A DNA stretch of 64,000 nt from Adiantum capillus-veneris (lineage: Eukaryota > Streptophyta > Polypodiopsida > Polypodiales > Pteridaceae): positions 82,344,278 through 82,408,277 of the forward strand of contig CM043967.1 of NCBI GenBank assembly GCA_014529385.2. The letters are read 5' to 3'. Both the position numbers and the translations under genes were made by a program. How positions within the stretch are numbered: the stretch's first letter is position 1; every line of letters starts with the position of its first letter. The notes below the pieces were generated by a model. It searched no databases, was not told where the DNA came from, and saw only the letters and a list, made by a program, of their open reading frames with translations. Positions 22,905 to 34,254 of this stretch are shown here, in pieces.

Positions 22905-23323
22905 ATGACCCTCCTCAATTGGCCAAAGAAGCGGCTCCCCCACCACCGCCAACAGCGTAGAAGAAAAGGCGATGGAAGCCTGGAATAGTTTCTCTATGTG
23001 AGATCCGCAAATATCAAAAGAGCACGGAGCCAATAATACCAAAGCTAGATTTTTCTCGGGTGGTAAGAGAAATAATGGATGAATACTCAGATTCAATTAC
23101 ACATATCCAGCATGCGGCTCTTTTGGCTTTACAGGATGCCGCCGAGGATATTCTGGTGCAGTTATTCCAAGATGATGTATCTTGTATGGTTCATGCAAAG
23201 CGAGTTACATTAAAAAATACAAATCTAGCTCTAGCGCTCAATCTGAGGAATGAAGGGTGCCTCCATAAGAATTATTTTTCCTATGCAATCTCTGTTTATC
23301 AAATTTGTAATCTTTTGATATAA
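22905..23323 (+). pseudogene. Divergent histone H3-like domain
   Basis: One frame reads the H3 landmarks in order. A tail segment PPQLAKEAAPPPPP parallels the H3 tail QLATKAARKSAP. It is followed by KKRRWKPGIVSLCEIRKYQK (alpha-N; compare RYRPGTVALREIRRYQK), LDFSRVVREI (alpha-1), ALLALQDAAEDILVQLF (alpha-2) and MVHAKRVTLKNTNLALAL (loop 2/alpha-3; compare IHAKRVTIMPKDIQLA), ending near 23256. A 21-residue extension follows to the stop at 23321. By hand alignment the loop-1 region is one residue longer than canonical H3, and AAED in alpha-2 matches plant CENH3 more than H3. One in-frame TAG at 22958-22960 separates tail from fold, so this copy is broken, read through, or spliced. The fold itself has no stop. 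Confidence 0.82.
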
Positions 23324-23467
23324 TATAAACGACTCGATTTTCTCTCATTCGGTGTAACTCCAATAGTTAATTGTGTACTTCCTATTGTTGAAGTATTTGA
23401 ATTAATCAAGTAGTTAGATTTCAGGTCCTCAACCATCCAAGCACCGTCTGACGTGGAATGTCCACTG
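23324..23467. other. Spacer after the H3-like unit
   Basis: AT-rich sequence with ATATAATATAAAC just after the stop; no further coding signal. Confidence 0.5.
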
Positions 23468-23695
23468 GTGAATAATTTGTGAAATGGAGCCATTTCGAGT
23501 GCGTACGGAGGCTGTGGGACCACCATAAGCCACAGCTATGACCAATGATGCAGAACAGGCCGCAAAAAATCCCTGTGCACCACGGTCCGCATGGGCTTTT
23601 TTGTGGCCCGTTTCGCGTCGTTGGTCATAGCGGTGGATTTTGGTCATCCCACGGCCTCGGTACGCACCCGAAACGGCTCCGTTTCACAAATTCAC
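23468..23695. mobile_element. Foldback (hairpin) MITE-like element
   Basis: The two halves are imperfect reverse complements of about 110 bp each. The left arm begins GTGAATAATTTGTGAAATGG and the right arm ends CCGTTTCACAAATTCAC. Both contain the GTGCGTAC, ATGACCAA and GGCC-rich blocks in mirror order. The centre lies near 23580. The right end overlaps the first bases of the CACTA terminus. No ORF is meaningful. Confidence 0.75.
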
Positions 23696-23774
23696 TACAA
23701 GAGGTTGTGTGCTCTTGTGACGCTGTTAGAGACGGAAATACATTGGGTTTATATAACCCCTGGTGTCGCTAAGA

Positions 23775-23885
23775 CCGCGTCGATACGGGAACGTCGCTAT
23801 AACAGTTGCTATATCCATCGCTATAAACGTCGCTATATAGCGATGCCTATAGCGACGATTATAGCGACGTTCATAGCGACGCCCG
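23775..23885. repeat. CACTA subterminal repeats
   Basis: At least six copies of the core GTCGCTATA, some as the complement TATAGCGAC, crowd about 110 bp inside the CACTA terminus. The 19-bp string TCGCTATAAACGTCGCTAT also occurs at 62685-62705. Confidence 0.85.
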
Positions 23886-24287
23886 AGAGGAAAAAAATTT
23901 GGTTGAATTCCTTGCCACCCATCAACCATATTGAATGTTTCATTAATTGATTCACCTTTGAAAAAAAGTGGAAAGGTAGATATAGACCCAAAATAGTCAC
24001 CCACAAGACAATATAACCATTAACTCCATCATCCATAGTACGTACTGTTTGCAAAATAAAGATACAAGACAAGCGTGAATTGATGAAAGTAAATCAATGA
24101 CAATTGTACACATCATAGGCAAAATCACTTGATTGTTAAACTTTGCAAATCTAACAGTCACAATACCATTGTCATTATTGAAAAAATATACATGGTTTTC
24201 AAAAAGACATATAAAAGTTGTCTCATGATACATAAGGTATGACAAAAAGAAACTAATGCTATCTAGCTACAGCTAGACTGACGTCGT

Positions 24288-25000
24288 CTAATCAAATTTC
24301 TCATTGCGTCCAAGCGGCGTATCTATCGGATTCTGCAAAAAAAAAACAATAAGACAGCTTTTTGTAAGTATAAACATATAGCGACGTTTACAAAACAATA
24401 CAAAAAATAGAAAATAGTAAACCCTAATACTAACCATGCCGCCGTGAGAACTCCGAATGTCTATTAGGGCGTTGAAGCCCTTCTTGCCTGTGTACTCGCG
24501 CTCGTATGGTGTGGGATCACGCCCTGTCATCGACCACTGTCAAAACATGCAAAGAATCCATTATGTTAGAATTTAAAAACCCATAAACCCTAAACTATCA
24601 AACATAAAGAGCAATGCAAAAACACTTACAAAATCGGCCTCAAATGATGCCCACCCGCCGCTCCCCAAGTGGTGCGACCTCCCTGCCTCTACTCGCGCTC
24701 TGGCTGTCTCCTTTTGTTGCTTCCACTTGTCGGGATTCTCGCGTGCTGCTTTTTTTGCATTCTTCCAATCTTCTTTGGCCAGCCAATCTGGTCTATACCA
24801 CCCATGCTTGATTGCTTTTTGCATTTCGAAACGCTTTTGCTTGTAGTATTCGCGTGTAACACATGATTCTCTGGAAGATACGCTTGATGACCTTCGTACA
24901 TTTTCTTCTTCAATGAGGGCGCCCTACGTGCATTCAGTCTAGGTCCACATGTGACACGTGCTCTGTATCCGCTTGTTTGAATCCGTGCATGTATACACAT
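24288..25000 (-). pseudogene. CACTA-associated protein fragment (Transposase_24-like)
   Basis: Minus-strand pieces 24573-24824 (HGWYRPDWLAKEDWKNAKK, GGWASFEADF) and 24288-24530 (GRDPTPYEREYTGKKGFNA) resemble the plant transposase family linked to En/Spm (Ptta-type). In that family a W-x-x-F/W repeat of helices precedes a G-R-x-P-T box. Upstream text to 25000 in other frames continues it. The region between this and the TNP2 piece looks shortened, so an internal deletion is likely. Confidence 0.55.
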
Positions 25001-25183
25001 GATAATAGATCATCTTGAGGAAAACCAAGATTTACAGTGCTTGAGTGAGGAGTGTAAATCACCTGAGCATTCTGTTAGTGCGGGATAGTCATGCATGGTC
25101 CACATTAGAATGCCTCTGATCAAAGCATTCCGTCGACCTATGTGTCGGCTCATATCCACCACTTCTATGCCAATCCACAATTT

Positions 25184-25522
25184 TTATAGCTCTTCCAATA
25201 GTGGACGAAGATACACATCCATATTCTTCACTTTATATCCCCCCGGCACAATCAAGCTTAGCCATAGGTGCCCCTTCTTCGTAGTCAACCACGGGGAAAT
25301 GTTGTAGTTGATGATGACAATGGGCCATACATTGTAAGATGTTGATCTTTGACCAAATGGATTTACGCCATCCATAGCCAGACCTAAGCGCAAATTTCGA
25401 GCTTCCCTGGCAAAATTCGACCATGTTCCATCTATATGTTTCCACGCTGCACAATCTGCAGGAATCCGTATCACACCATTTGAAGATTTACTCTCCTCAT
25501 GCCATGATGCTAGGGCAGCCAT
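25184..25522 (-). pseudogene. CACTA transposase TNP2 core fragment
   Basis: The minus frame reads DCAAWKHIDGTWSNFA, RLGLAMDGVNPFGQRSTSYN and VWPIVIINYNISPWLTTKKG, then VPGGYKVKNMDVYLRPL. These match the Transposase_21 (TNP2) signature of En/Spm elements (A-W-K-H-x-D, DG-x-NPFG, WP-x-I-x-x-YN-x-P). The fragment is open for 112 codons, then frames change on both sides. Confidence 0.85.
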
Positions 25523-25593
25523 GGACTTAAATTCAAAGAAATGCTTGATGCGAGGAAGCTAAGGAAAATATTGCAAAACCTTTTGCGGAATTT

Positions 25594-26453
25594 TTGTTCC
25601 GTGGAGAACTACTCGATATCTCTTGGAATCACATTTCGGACACTTCTCCTGTCTATGTATTCCCCTCTGAACAGAATGCAGTCATTAGGACAAGCGTGGA
25701 TCGAATTATAATCCATCCCCAAGTTTCGCAAAATCTTTCTTGCTTCCTCTCGGGAATCTGGCATCATATTATCAGCTGGTAGTATGTGCTCTTTGAGCAA
25801 TTTGTGCATAAAATACGGTACAATTGTGTAAAAATCTATCAGATCAATATACATTCAGAGTTTTATTAAAGTAAACTAATTGTAATAGATCACGTGAAAA
25901 GTGTTGTGACACTAGTGTCACTCCATCCAAACTTTGCCTGCATGTTGAGAAGAACCAGGACCGCTTTCAATTTAGACACACATGCTCCATTATACAATGG
26001 CGTATCGGCTTCACTTTTCATATCATCATAGATAAGCCTTTCTGAATCCATGATCGTCTCGATCATTTCATCAATCTCGGGCTCAAACATTTCCTTGTTG
26101 GGAATGTGGTCTGCATGATCATCCCCCGAGCTGTCAGAGGCTACATCTTGTGGCCTCACATATGCTACTTGACCAAAGCGCCTGCGAAAACGTCTATTGG
26201 GTTGCAAGATTGCTGCCTGTTGGCCAGCATCAGAGTCTGGTGAGTTATAATTCGCAACAACTCAATCTATAATAGATGGATCGAACTCGCCAAATTTGTG
26301 AACGTGCTGCAAAGAAACGCGTCTTGTCCATTGCACAGCATGCTTGCATTGATTACAAGGACATAAGAACCTTGTTGAAAGATAGGTGTTTCGGTTGGAG
26401 GGCCCCACATCCTCATCACTACTCATAATGAGGGTAAAAATATAGAAGGACAT
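25594..26453 (-). pseudogene. CACTA transposase TNP2 N-terminal region
   Basis: Minus-strand pieces 26262-26453 (RFLCPCNQCKHAVQWTRRVS, the N-terminal C-x2-C element), 25890-26207 (TPLYNGACVSKLKAVLVLL) and 25609-25854 (KILRNLGMDYNSIHACPNDC) follow the order of TNP2. The HACPNDCILF motif is diagnostic. The pieces sit in different frames. Small introns or frameshifts separate them. Together with 25184-25522 they make one decayed transposase gene. Confidence 0.82.
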
Positions 26454-26559
26454 TATTTTTTCAAATTTGAAAAAAACTAACTGATTTTAAAAGAATAGGG
26501 TACATTATATTCTTAAAAAAGTTCATAGATAAGGGGTTTTATAAACATGTCTTGAACGC

Positions 26560-27320
26560 ACGTGATATGGTAGTTTTACACATAGTGAACCCCCCGAGAC
26601 TAGCACCTCCCTGATACCTACCTCTACCAGTACCAGTACTCGTGTTGGTTCCATTTTTGTTGGACCCATTGGCCCCCCCTGCTTTGAGTACCTCAGTATT
26701 GGTTAGTGCAATCATTGATAGATCTTTTTCTCTCTTAAAATGATGGATGTGAATTCCACAGTTGATGCACAGATCAAAGCCTTACAATATGTGAACTATG
26801 AATAATCATTTGATCTATGAGTCCTTCATTTGCATTTGGAACACTAGATCTCCATCTTCTTTGCTAAAGGTCTGGTCTTAGCCATTTCAACAACTTGCTT
26901 GGACATTTTCTCTAGTTTTTGGGTCCAGGATCCCTTCTTTTTCCCCATTCCTCTGTCATCTAATTTGATCTTGGATGAGGTAGCGCTTGCATTGGATTTC
27001 AACTCTTCAGAAGAGGAATTATTGTCACTTAATTTTCTTTTGTGACCCTTTTCCTTCTTATCCCCTTGTTCCAGTTTTCAATGCTCTCTACACCAAATCA
27101 TTAAACTTGTTTGTTGGTGCTAGCATTTCCTGTTCTCTAAGCTTCGAGCTTCTAAATCCATTTAAGTACCAAGATTTCATTCTCTTTTCTCAAGGATGCT
27201 CTTGTACTTGTCTGGTAAGCTCCTTTATTTTCTCAACATAACTCTTGACCGATAACTTACCTTGATGTCTAATTCACACATAAGATCTTCATGCCCTCAG
27301 TTATTTGAATACTCCAGTCT
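26560..27320 (-). pseudogene. Retroelement gag-like remnant with zinc-knuckle-like motif
   Basis: In minus-strand translation, text such as YLNGFRSSKLREQEMLAPTN is followed by Lys/Ser-rich sequence and a C-x2-C-x3-H-like stretch (CINCGIHIHHFKREK). Gly/Thr-rich sequence comes after that. The order resembles the C-terminal part of a Ty3 gag. Stops and frameshifts are frequent, no LTR is attached, and the call is tentative. Confidence 0.35.
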
Positions 27321-29337
27321 ACAGGCTAGAGTGCTATCCAATTAGCACATAATTATATGTTTCATGCAAAAACAAAGCACAATGATTTGAAGCATCACTT
27401 CATACACGAGGTGATCAACCCATCATTGACGCTTGATAAATATTGTGCAATACTACCCTAAACAATCCACTTGGTCTATAGTATAAGTTGGCTAATTACA
27501 TAGTGCTATTCTCTTGAAGGTCCATTGTGAAGAGAGATAAATTTATGGATACTGAGAGATAGAGAAACTAGTTGAAACAAAAAAAAGAAAGAAGATTTCC
27601 TCTGTTTTTCATGCCAAACAAATCTAGCAAAAGTGGATGCACATGAAGATAAAGAGTATGTAATGAGATTTTTTATTGCATGGATGTGACCTTGAGAATC
27701 AGTTTCAAATGAAATTATAACAAGGATTTTTGTTTCCAAAAGTATAGAAGCACTCAAAAGATTCTCAAAGACCCGCACACTTTCCCTCTATGTGAAGCAT
27801 GCCAAGGATGACGTTAAGTTGTCAAGCAATTGAGGGTAAGTAGAATGAAAGATGAGACAATAAAAAAGGCACCTACATAACAAAGAATATGTCATTTTTT
27901 CATTGTCGAGTGCTATTGGTGGAGAGAAAAGTGTAGCAACACTAATCAAAAGTGTGGCATTTGTGATCCACCCCTCTTGGAAGAGGGAAGAGCACACCAT
28001 TGTTGGACTATGAGTAGAGACACAGAGAGAAAGTATGTCTAGCAAATGCACAATTTCCTCTCAACATCATCACTACTACTACCTCTCTCTCTCTCTCTCT
28101 CTCTCTCAAATCTTGCAATGAATTTCTCATACCAACTACACATGAGAAGGACTTGACAATGTGCAATAAACGATGGAACTGCTAACATTTATTTTCCACT
28201 ACAGCATTGAGAGTTGTTGTTCTTGTTGTTGTGGATGTGTACGCTAGGTCCGTTGCATTTTCCTCACTGCAAAGTGATCTAGAGAAGCTTATTCTAGTAT
28301 TGACATACCTATGTGTTCCCTAATTGTCGAGTATGATCATAAAGTACTAAGTAAATAAGACCTAGAATGTCTTAAAGAAGTTGCGTGAGGAAATGCATCC
28401 AACGTGGATATCCTGTAAGGACATGTGAACAATGGCAACCATAACACATGAACACAAATCCCAAAGCATTAGTTGTAAGCGTTATGTTTGGCTAGGCAAT
28501 GACCTTGTGAACAAGTATGAGAAGGAATGCCCTTTCCCTAGAAGATTCCCTCTCAAGTGTTGTTTTATGAAGTGCAATTTTCCAAGCTTTTCTCATAATT
28601 GACAAGGCCAACAATAAATGCAATACAAGGGTATGCCTCCAAATACAATCACCCTTGTGAACATTGGGAACGATTGTGCTAGAGCATTGTAATAGTAGGT
28701 GGTGCTCCTGTGAACATGTGGCAAGGGTGGTGCATGCCTATGACTGAAGTATTTTATGTAAGTCTCTATTCTCATAGAGTTGCATCTTTGAATGCATTGA
28801 TTGGAGGGTATATCCAAGAAGGTGAATTGAACAAGAACTCAAATGCTTTGAGTGGATGTAGCATATCAAATTGTTTCCTAACATGAACTCCGATTCAGAG
28901 TGTGTTAGACTTTGCACAATTGATGAGTTTTTACTTCAACAATACAAGAATTTTTTACTTCACTAACTTCTCTTCACATGTAGTGTAATGCTTTAGACTA
29001 TTTTGAGAAAATGTAGTGCAAGACTTTGCTTGAATGAGAAAACTTATGCATGCATTTTCCAAACCATGTCTTATGATCAATTCATGAGCAAGGGAATACA
29101 ATTTTTAAAGAATATGTTCGACATTGCAACTCTACTAATTTCTTATAAAGGAAAACACGACGTGAAACAGAGAGCATGGCAGCAAGATTTTAGAGGATTT
29201 TCTTCCAAAAATTGCTTTATTAAAAAAAATCTAAATTATAGAAAATGGTGCAAGAATTTTCCAAGAGCTTTACAAGAAAGGTGACAAGCTAATTTGATTT
29301 CATGACATTTTTGGACCTTGCACTTTAGGCCAAAGAA
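27321..29337. other. No identifiable gene
   Basis: AT-rich intergenic sequence. It contains a CT microsatellite at 28081-28107. Its short ORFs (27506-27778, 27788-28051, 28593-28817, 29003-29284) show no family motif. Confidence 0.5.
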
Positions 29338-29583
29338 CATAGAGCTTAATAAATCCTCTCTTTGTGAAGGATGTGTCCTATACATTCATCCTTTTGATCT
29401 TCTTCTATTTAAGGGGAGTTTTTGTTAAACCCCATGTGCTAACTTGCTAATAGTCCAAAACATAGAGCTTAATAAATCCTCTCTCTGTGAAGGATATGTC
29501 GTATACATTCATCCTTTTGATCTTCTTCTATTTAAGGGGAGTTTTTGTTAAACCCCATGTGCTTACTTGCTAATAGTCCAAAT
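29338..29583. repeat. Two-copy tandem duplication, 123-bp unit
   Basis: CATAGAGCTTAATAAATCC starts both units, at 29338 and 29461, and both run to AATAGTCCAAA with only a handful of differences. Each unit contains AAGGGGAGTTTTTGTTAAACC, which could be a polypurine tract abutting a TGTTAAAC LTR start. Confidence 0.9.
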
Positions 29584-29710
29584 CGGGTTCTCAACCCCTA
29601 GGCACGTGCTTGATCATAGTAGATCCATGTCTTTTATTGCATGGTAGCGTATCGATAACCGTCGCAACCTATCCTTTCAACTATCCAAACCTTGTGTTAG
29701 GGATGTTGAT

Positions 29711-29976
29711 GGCAAAAGCAAAGTTGAGTATGCACAAAACACTAACAGATAAGAAAGCTGAGTATGCATAAAACACTAACAGATAAGAAAGCTGAGTATG
29801 CACAAAACACTAACAGATAAGTACAATGCTATTTACTATAAAAAGAGAGCTTTGAATGGCAAAAGCAAAGCTCAGTATGCACAAAACACTAACAGATAAG
29901 AAAGATGAGTATGCACAAAACACTAACAGATAAGTACAATGCTAGTTACTAGCAAAAGAGAGCTTTGAATGTAAAG
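29711..29976. repeat. Higher-order tandem repeat
   Basis: A unit of about 34 bp (GAGTATGCACAAAACACTAA plus CAGATAAG and AAAGCT) occurs three times, then a spacer GTACAATGCTA...GAGAGCTTTGAATG. The whole arrangement then repeats with two units and the same spacer. Confidence 0.9.
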
Positions 29977-32900
29977 TAGGATATGAGTGCAATTCCAACT
30001 TTCCAAACCAAGCTCCAAAAGATGTTTTGGGGACCATGTAATATAATGGAAATGTTTTTTGCTGGCCCCCATCATTGGTTGGCACTAGACCCTTCCATTA
30101 GAGGTCAATGGATACAACATTAAGTGGTGCATCTTATTATATGAAATATGCATACTTCTGATGATATCAAACGTTCATGATCAATGTGAGAAGGTGATGC
30201 CAGTGGCACCCTTCACATGGTGATGCCTAGTAGGGGCTTCGCTTTTTTTGTTTGCCCATGTATACCCATGCACACACTAAAGCTCCCATGGATTAAAACT
30301 CAATTTTGGGTCACCAATGGCTGTAATGATTTTTCTTCCTTAAAGGAAGATGAAGCTGCACATGGAGGCCCCAATCTATCAAGTATCTCTATCCATACCC
30401 ATGTGTTTTGTGCAATCTAACACACAACACATGTTGTCAAAGGCAATCTACACGAGCATTTTGAGCGATACTCTCTGTAAGGCTCATGTCATCACGTTTC
30501 ACTTTTTCAGTGTGATGCTAGAATACCGTTTTCCTACAATTGTTTGCAATCATACATGCTAGATTATGGACGTTGGCTTTTATCTCGTGTTTGTGCTAGG
30601 ACTGTTAAGGCGTTTAGAAGGAGGAAATTGAGATTGCTATTATGTATGCAACCACTTTCATGTACATAGATTTGATTAAAAAGCTTCAAAACTCCGTCTA
30701 AAATCTCTAAAGTGGATGCTACCATGTTGTGCTTTTGCTTCTCGTTAGAGCTCAAAAATATGTGCTACATTGGCAAACTGTGTTGTCACAAGAAAGCTTC
30801 TCATGGAGAAAATCTTCATGTAAAATACACATCATGCTGTAAAAATCTGCGTAACACATACTTAGTTCCTAGAGTGGCGAGTAGCCCCCATCCAAGAATG
30901 AAACAAAACTATCGTTGACACAGTTGAGCAGAATCAAGAATAAATAATCAATTTGAGAGTAACTAGCGTACTCCTAGCTTTCAAAACCGAAAAGAAAAGA
31001 AAATAAAAGACAAAAATCACGCTTGGTATGTTCTAAATGACAAGTGCCACGAAAGATTGTTATATCGCAACATGGTACAGAGAAGAGGTAAATTGGTTGG
31101 GAGAAAGTAGCATACAAGTGCACCATGTATACTATACTTCACCTAATAAGCTGGCCCTCCGATCTAGCAAGCTCTTACACTATTTTGTGCTCGAAAAGCA
31201 CAATGAAACCACTTTTTGATCGAGTTGACAATGTGAACACGTAATATGCAGAGACAATTCCTTTCATTGTCTAGCATCCACAATACAACCTCTCGAGGTT
31301 GAGAAGATCTGCTTTTGCTGGTAAGCTCAAATGCACCTTTAAAACTTTCCCAATCACAACTCCGTTATCCTACTGCATTTGTTCACTACGCAGCTTGAGC
31401 CTTCTGCTGGATGTAGGGTTCAAAAAGTGCAATACATGGGTTTGCGTCTTGACGCATGATTCTTGTAGCCCTCGTGGAGTTGTCCGTAGAGTATCCATAG
31501 GCAAAAAGCATATGAAAATGGAAAGAGTTATGGCCACTCAAAACCGGGGGTGTACTCTTTCTTGCTCCAAAATGAGCTCTTTGGAAATGGTGTAGGTGTT
31601 GCAGCTATTAAAATGGGACTCACTTATCTCTTTTAATCAAATCCCTTTCTTCTCTCTCCTCAGCAGACAAGGCCTCTTGGGGGGTTTCATTTTAATCGGT
31701 CCACTTTTGGCCTTTTTTGACAAAGTTTGGGGCCATGTTGGTGACATTGTGAAGACCCGAATGCTGTGTTTATCAATCACACACCCTAGGTCATGTGATA
31801 CTTCAAAAGGATCATCGATGCATATCAAGTGGCGTTCATTCTTGATTTCAACTTTTTCAAAATGAAAGATACATATCAAAGTATGCACACTTTATGCCAC
31901 CAACAGTAACCCTATACATAGGCTCCATTTCCTTGCAACATAAAAACAACAGGACCACAATTAGAAGACTATTTTTAATATGTTGCTTTAACCAAGCAAT
32001 ACAACACTCTTTTAGGAAAAACATCAACATCTATGACACTGTGTGACTTCATTTAAAAAATAAGTCATAAAATAGAATGAAAAAGGGCTGAAGAAAGCTC
32101 CAATTTCCTTAAAATAATGTACAAGTATGGATGCACAAAAGCGTGTAAATACACGCTGCCATTTTTGCAAGCTCCACCTTTGAAGCCGGAGCAATTGGTT
32201 GTAAGTGATCCAACTCCAAGTAGTAAGCAAACATGGAATCACGAGAGTCTTGTTATGAGTCGAAGCTTTGCAAGAACCATCTTTCTAAAGAGATAATTTA
32301 TGACTTTCCGAACAGACGATGATCAGTTGCATCTTTGACCTAGCCATAGAAACCCTGACCTACATCCCATCTCATACCACCCTCTAGAAAAAAAGTCCTT
32401 CATTGCAAGTTTATAACCAAGAAAAGGCATTTCTAAAAAGAAATTCATTAATGAAAAATAATATGCATACATCAAGAAAAATTACATTGTGTCCCCATGA
32501 TTGCCGAGCCATATGCTTGAGCACGCGGTATCCCACTCACAAGAAGTTTTGGACAATTTCTCACAATAATTCTCACATTGTGACTTACGGCCTCAACATC
32601 ATGAGCTTCTGTGAGGTATGATTGAGGGCAGGGGAGCACGACCCCATTGAGGGGGCCAGCGGTCCCCTGACCCCAATTGTATCGAGCTATGTATGTGGTG
32701 CCTCTTGAGTAGAAGCTCATGATGTTGTGCATTGTATGGAAAACACTGAAAACAACTCCATTTTCCTACATGATAAAATTTCTAAATCTTCTTGTGGCTA
32801 CAGATCCAAAGGACATGAGAGTGTTTGTTGAGGGAAGCTACCTATTTGCATAGCTCAAACGCATGAGAATGAGACTGTTCTTCTTGTCCATAGTCAGAGT

Positions 32901-33189
32901 GCAGAGCGAGGTGACCCTGCGAGGATGGAGCACCTTCGGGGATGATTTAGTATGGCCGCAGATATAACTTGATGAGACACCGGGAATTGCATCCGGAAGG
33001 GGATTTTTGGGCTGAAATGAACACCAAAAGGAAGATGTCTCCTTGGCTCAAAATTGATCAAATGTTGATGAGGCCATGGTTGCAAAAAAGGTACATAAAT
33101 GGCACCATAATGGGCAGCCAGGAATGAATCAATGACGTAGAGGGTAATTCAGCCGCTTGGAATGCACCAATAGGGGACCCGAACACAAC
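29977..33189. other. No identifiable gene
   Basis: Short unrelated ORFs only. A perfect 17-bp inverted repeat (32594-32610 and 32711-32727) encloses about 100 bp. This may be decayed internal sequence of element F, whose integrase tail follows, but nothing in it can be recognised. Confidence 0.45.
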
Positions 33190-33239
33190 CTATTTGCTGA
33201 TCGCAAGGCAACCAGGGGTCTTGTTAGTCACGCAAGATT

Positions 33240-33523
33240 GTTGGGAGGATTCACAATGCATTTCATGTGAGCTATTGAGACCTTTCAAAGGTCAAACCCC
33301 AGAGGATATGCATCCAAACATCGAAGAAATAGAGGAGATTCTTTAACTTGAGTAGATTCTAGCCCACAAGGACAGAAAGGTGAAGGGAGATCTAGTCCGC
33401 AAATATTTGTTCAAGTTCAAGAATTATCCAACTCTTGATGCAAAGTCGATGGAGGAGTACTTGGTAGATACTCCTTAGTTGATAGAGCTTTACCTTGAGG
33501 CTTTTGGTATTGGCAACAGCTGA
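33240..33523 (+). pseudogene. Element F: Ty3 integrase C-terminus with chromodomain
   Basis: The plus frame reads ELLRPFKGQTPEDMHPNIEE, then LAHKDRKVKGDLVRKYLFKF, KNYPTLDAKSMEEYLV and LIELYLEAFGI. This is the end of the integrase GPY/F module and a chromodomain, as in chromoviruses (R-K-Y-L-x-K-F-K-N-Y-P). Three in-frame stops (TAA, TAG, TAG) stand where Gln would be expected. The rest of the polyprotein upstream is too decayed to read. Confidence 0.7.
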
Positions 33524-34225
33524 TATGGAAGCGCACTGAGATTCAACAAATGAGTCAGCTGCAGATAGTGCTACATGACACGGGATCCACTCCACTCCCT
33601 TTTCAAGGAATCAACAAAGATTGCATAGCATCAGCCGGCATGTTCTTTGACATGTTGAGAGCACAATGTGCTGAACATACTCTGCCTCTGGATGCTATAG
33701 ATATGTACATAGAAGACGAAAGGATATCCTTGAATGAATAATTTACTCTTTTCGATTGTGTAGAACTTGTTTGAGTATATGAGATGAGAATGTCTTTCAA
33801 CATTACCTCTCTAAAATTTGTGATGTGTTTAGTGCATCTAAAAGAACTTTATGTGATCTTGACTGAATGCACTATTGCGACCATGTTTGCATCTGAGATC
33901 TTGATGGGGATGACGATGTAATTATATGGATGTGTGTCATGTTTATATCTGAGGTCTCAAAGGGAAATAATATATGAATGTGGTTGTGTGATGTAGTGTG
34001 GATCAATGTGTATGTGGGGTTTATAGACATTTAGAGACATTGGCCATTGAGTCTTTGTATAATTTGGACGAAGGTGACTTTGATTCAGAGACACCAATAT
34101 ATTGCGACGCATGCTCTGTGACTACTATCTTGTGTGGATAGTACAAGAGTATGCATGACTACTGACAAAGTCTATTGTTTTGATCTTCTTTTTGCAGGTA
34201 CAATCGAGGGCGATTACTCTTCTTT

Positions 34226-34254
34226 TGGGGGGGGGGGGGAGGGGGGGGGGAAGG
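34226..34254 (+). other. Polypurine tract of element F
   Basis: A run of 12 G, one A, 10 G and AAGG directly precedes TGTGTCAC, a plausible LTR start. It lies about 700 bp after the chromodomain, as a 3' tract should. Confidence 0.65.

Larger units (their letters stand above)
23693..26453 (-). mobile_element. CACTA (En/Spm) transposon, 3' end to transposase N-terminus
   Basis: CACTACAAGAGG at 23693 is a CACTA terminus. From about 23775 to 23885 there is a cluster of CGTCGCTATA/TATAGCGACG subterminal repeats in both orientations, as these elements use for transposase binding. The coding remnants lie on the minus strand and end toward this terminus, as expected. No matching second terminus is visible beyond 26453, so the 5' end is lost or unrecognised. 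Confidence 0.8.

Noticed and set aside
27300-27345. tRNA-like stretch on the minus strand (GCTAATTGGATAGCAC...GACTGGAGTATTCAAA)
   Set aside because: It has a rough D-arm and anticodon-arm look but no acceptor stem pairing and a poor T-loop; it overlaps the gag-like remnant.
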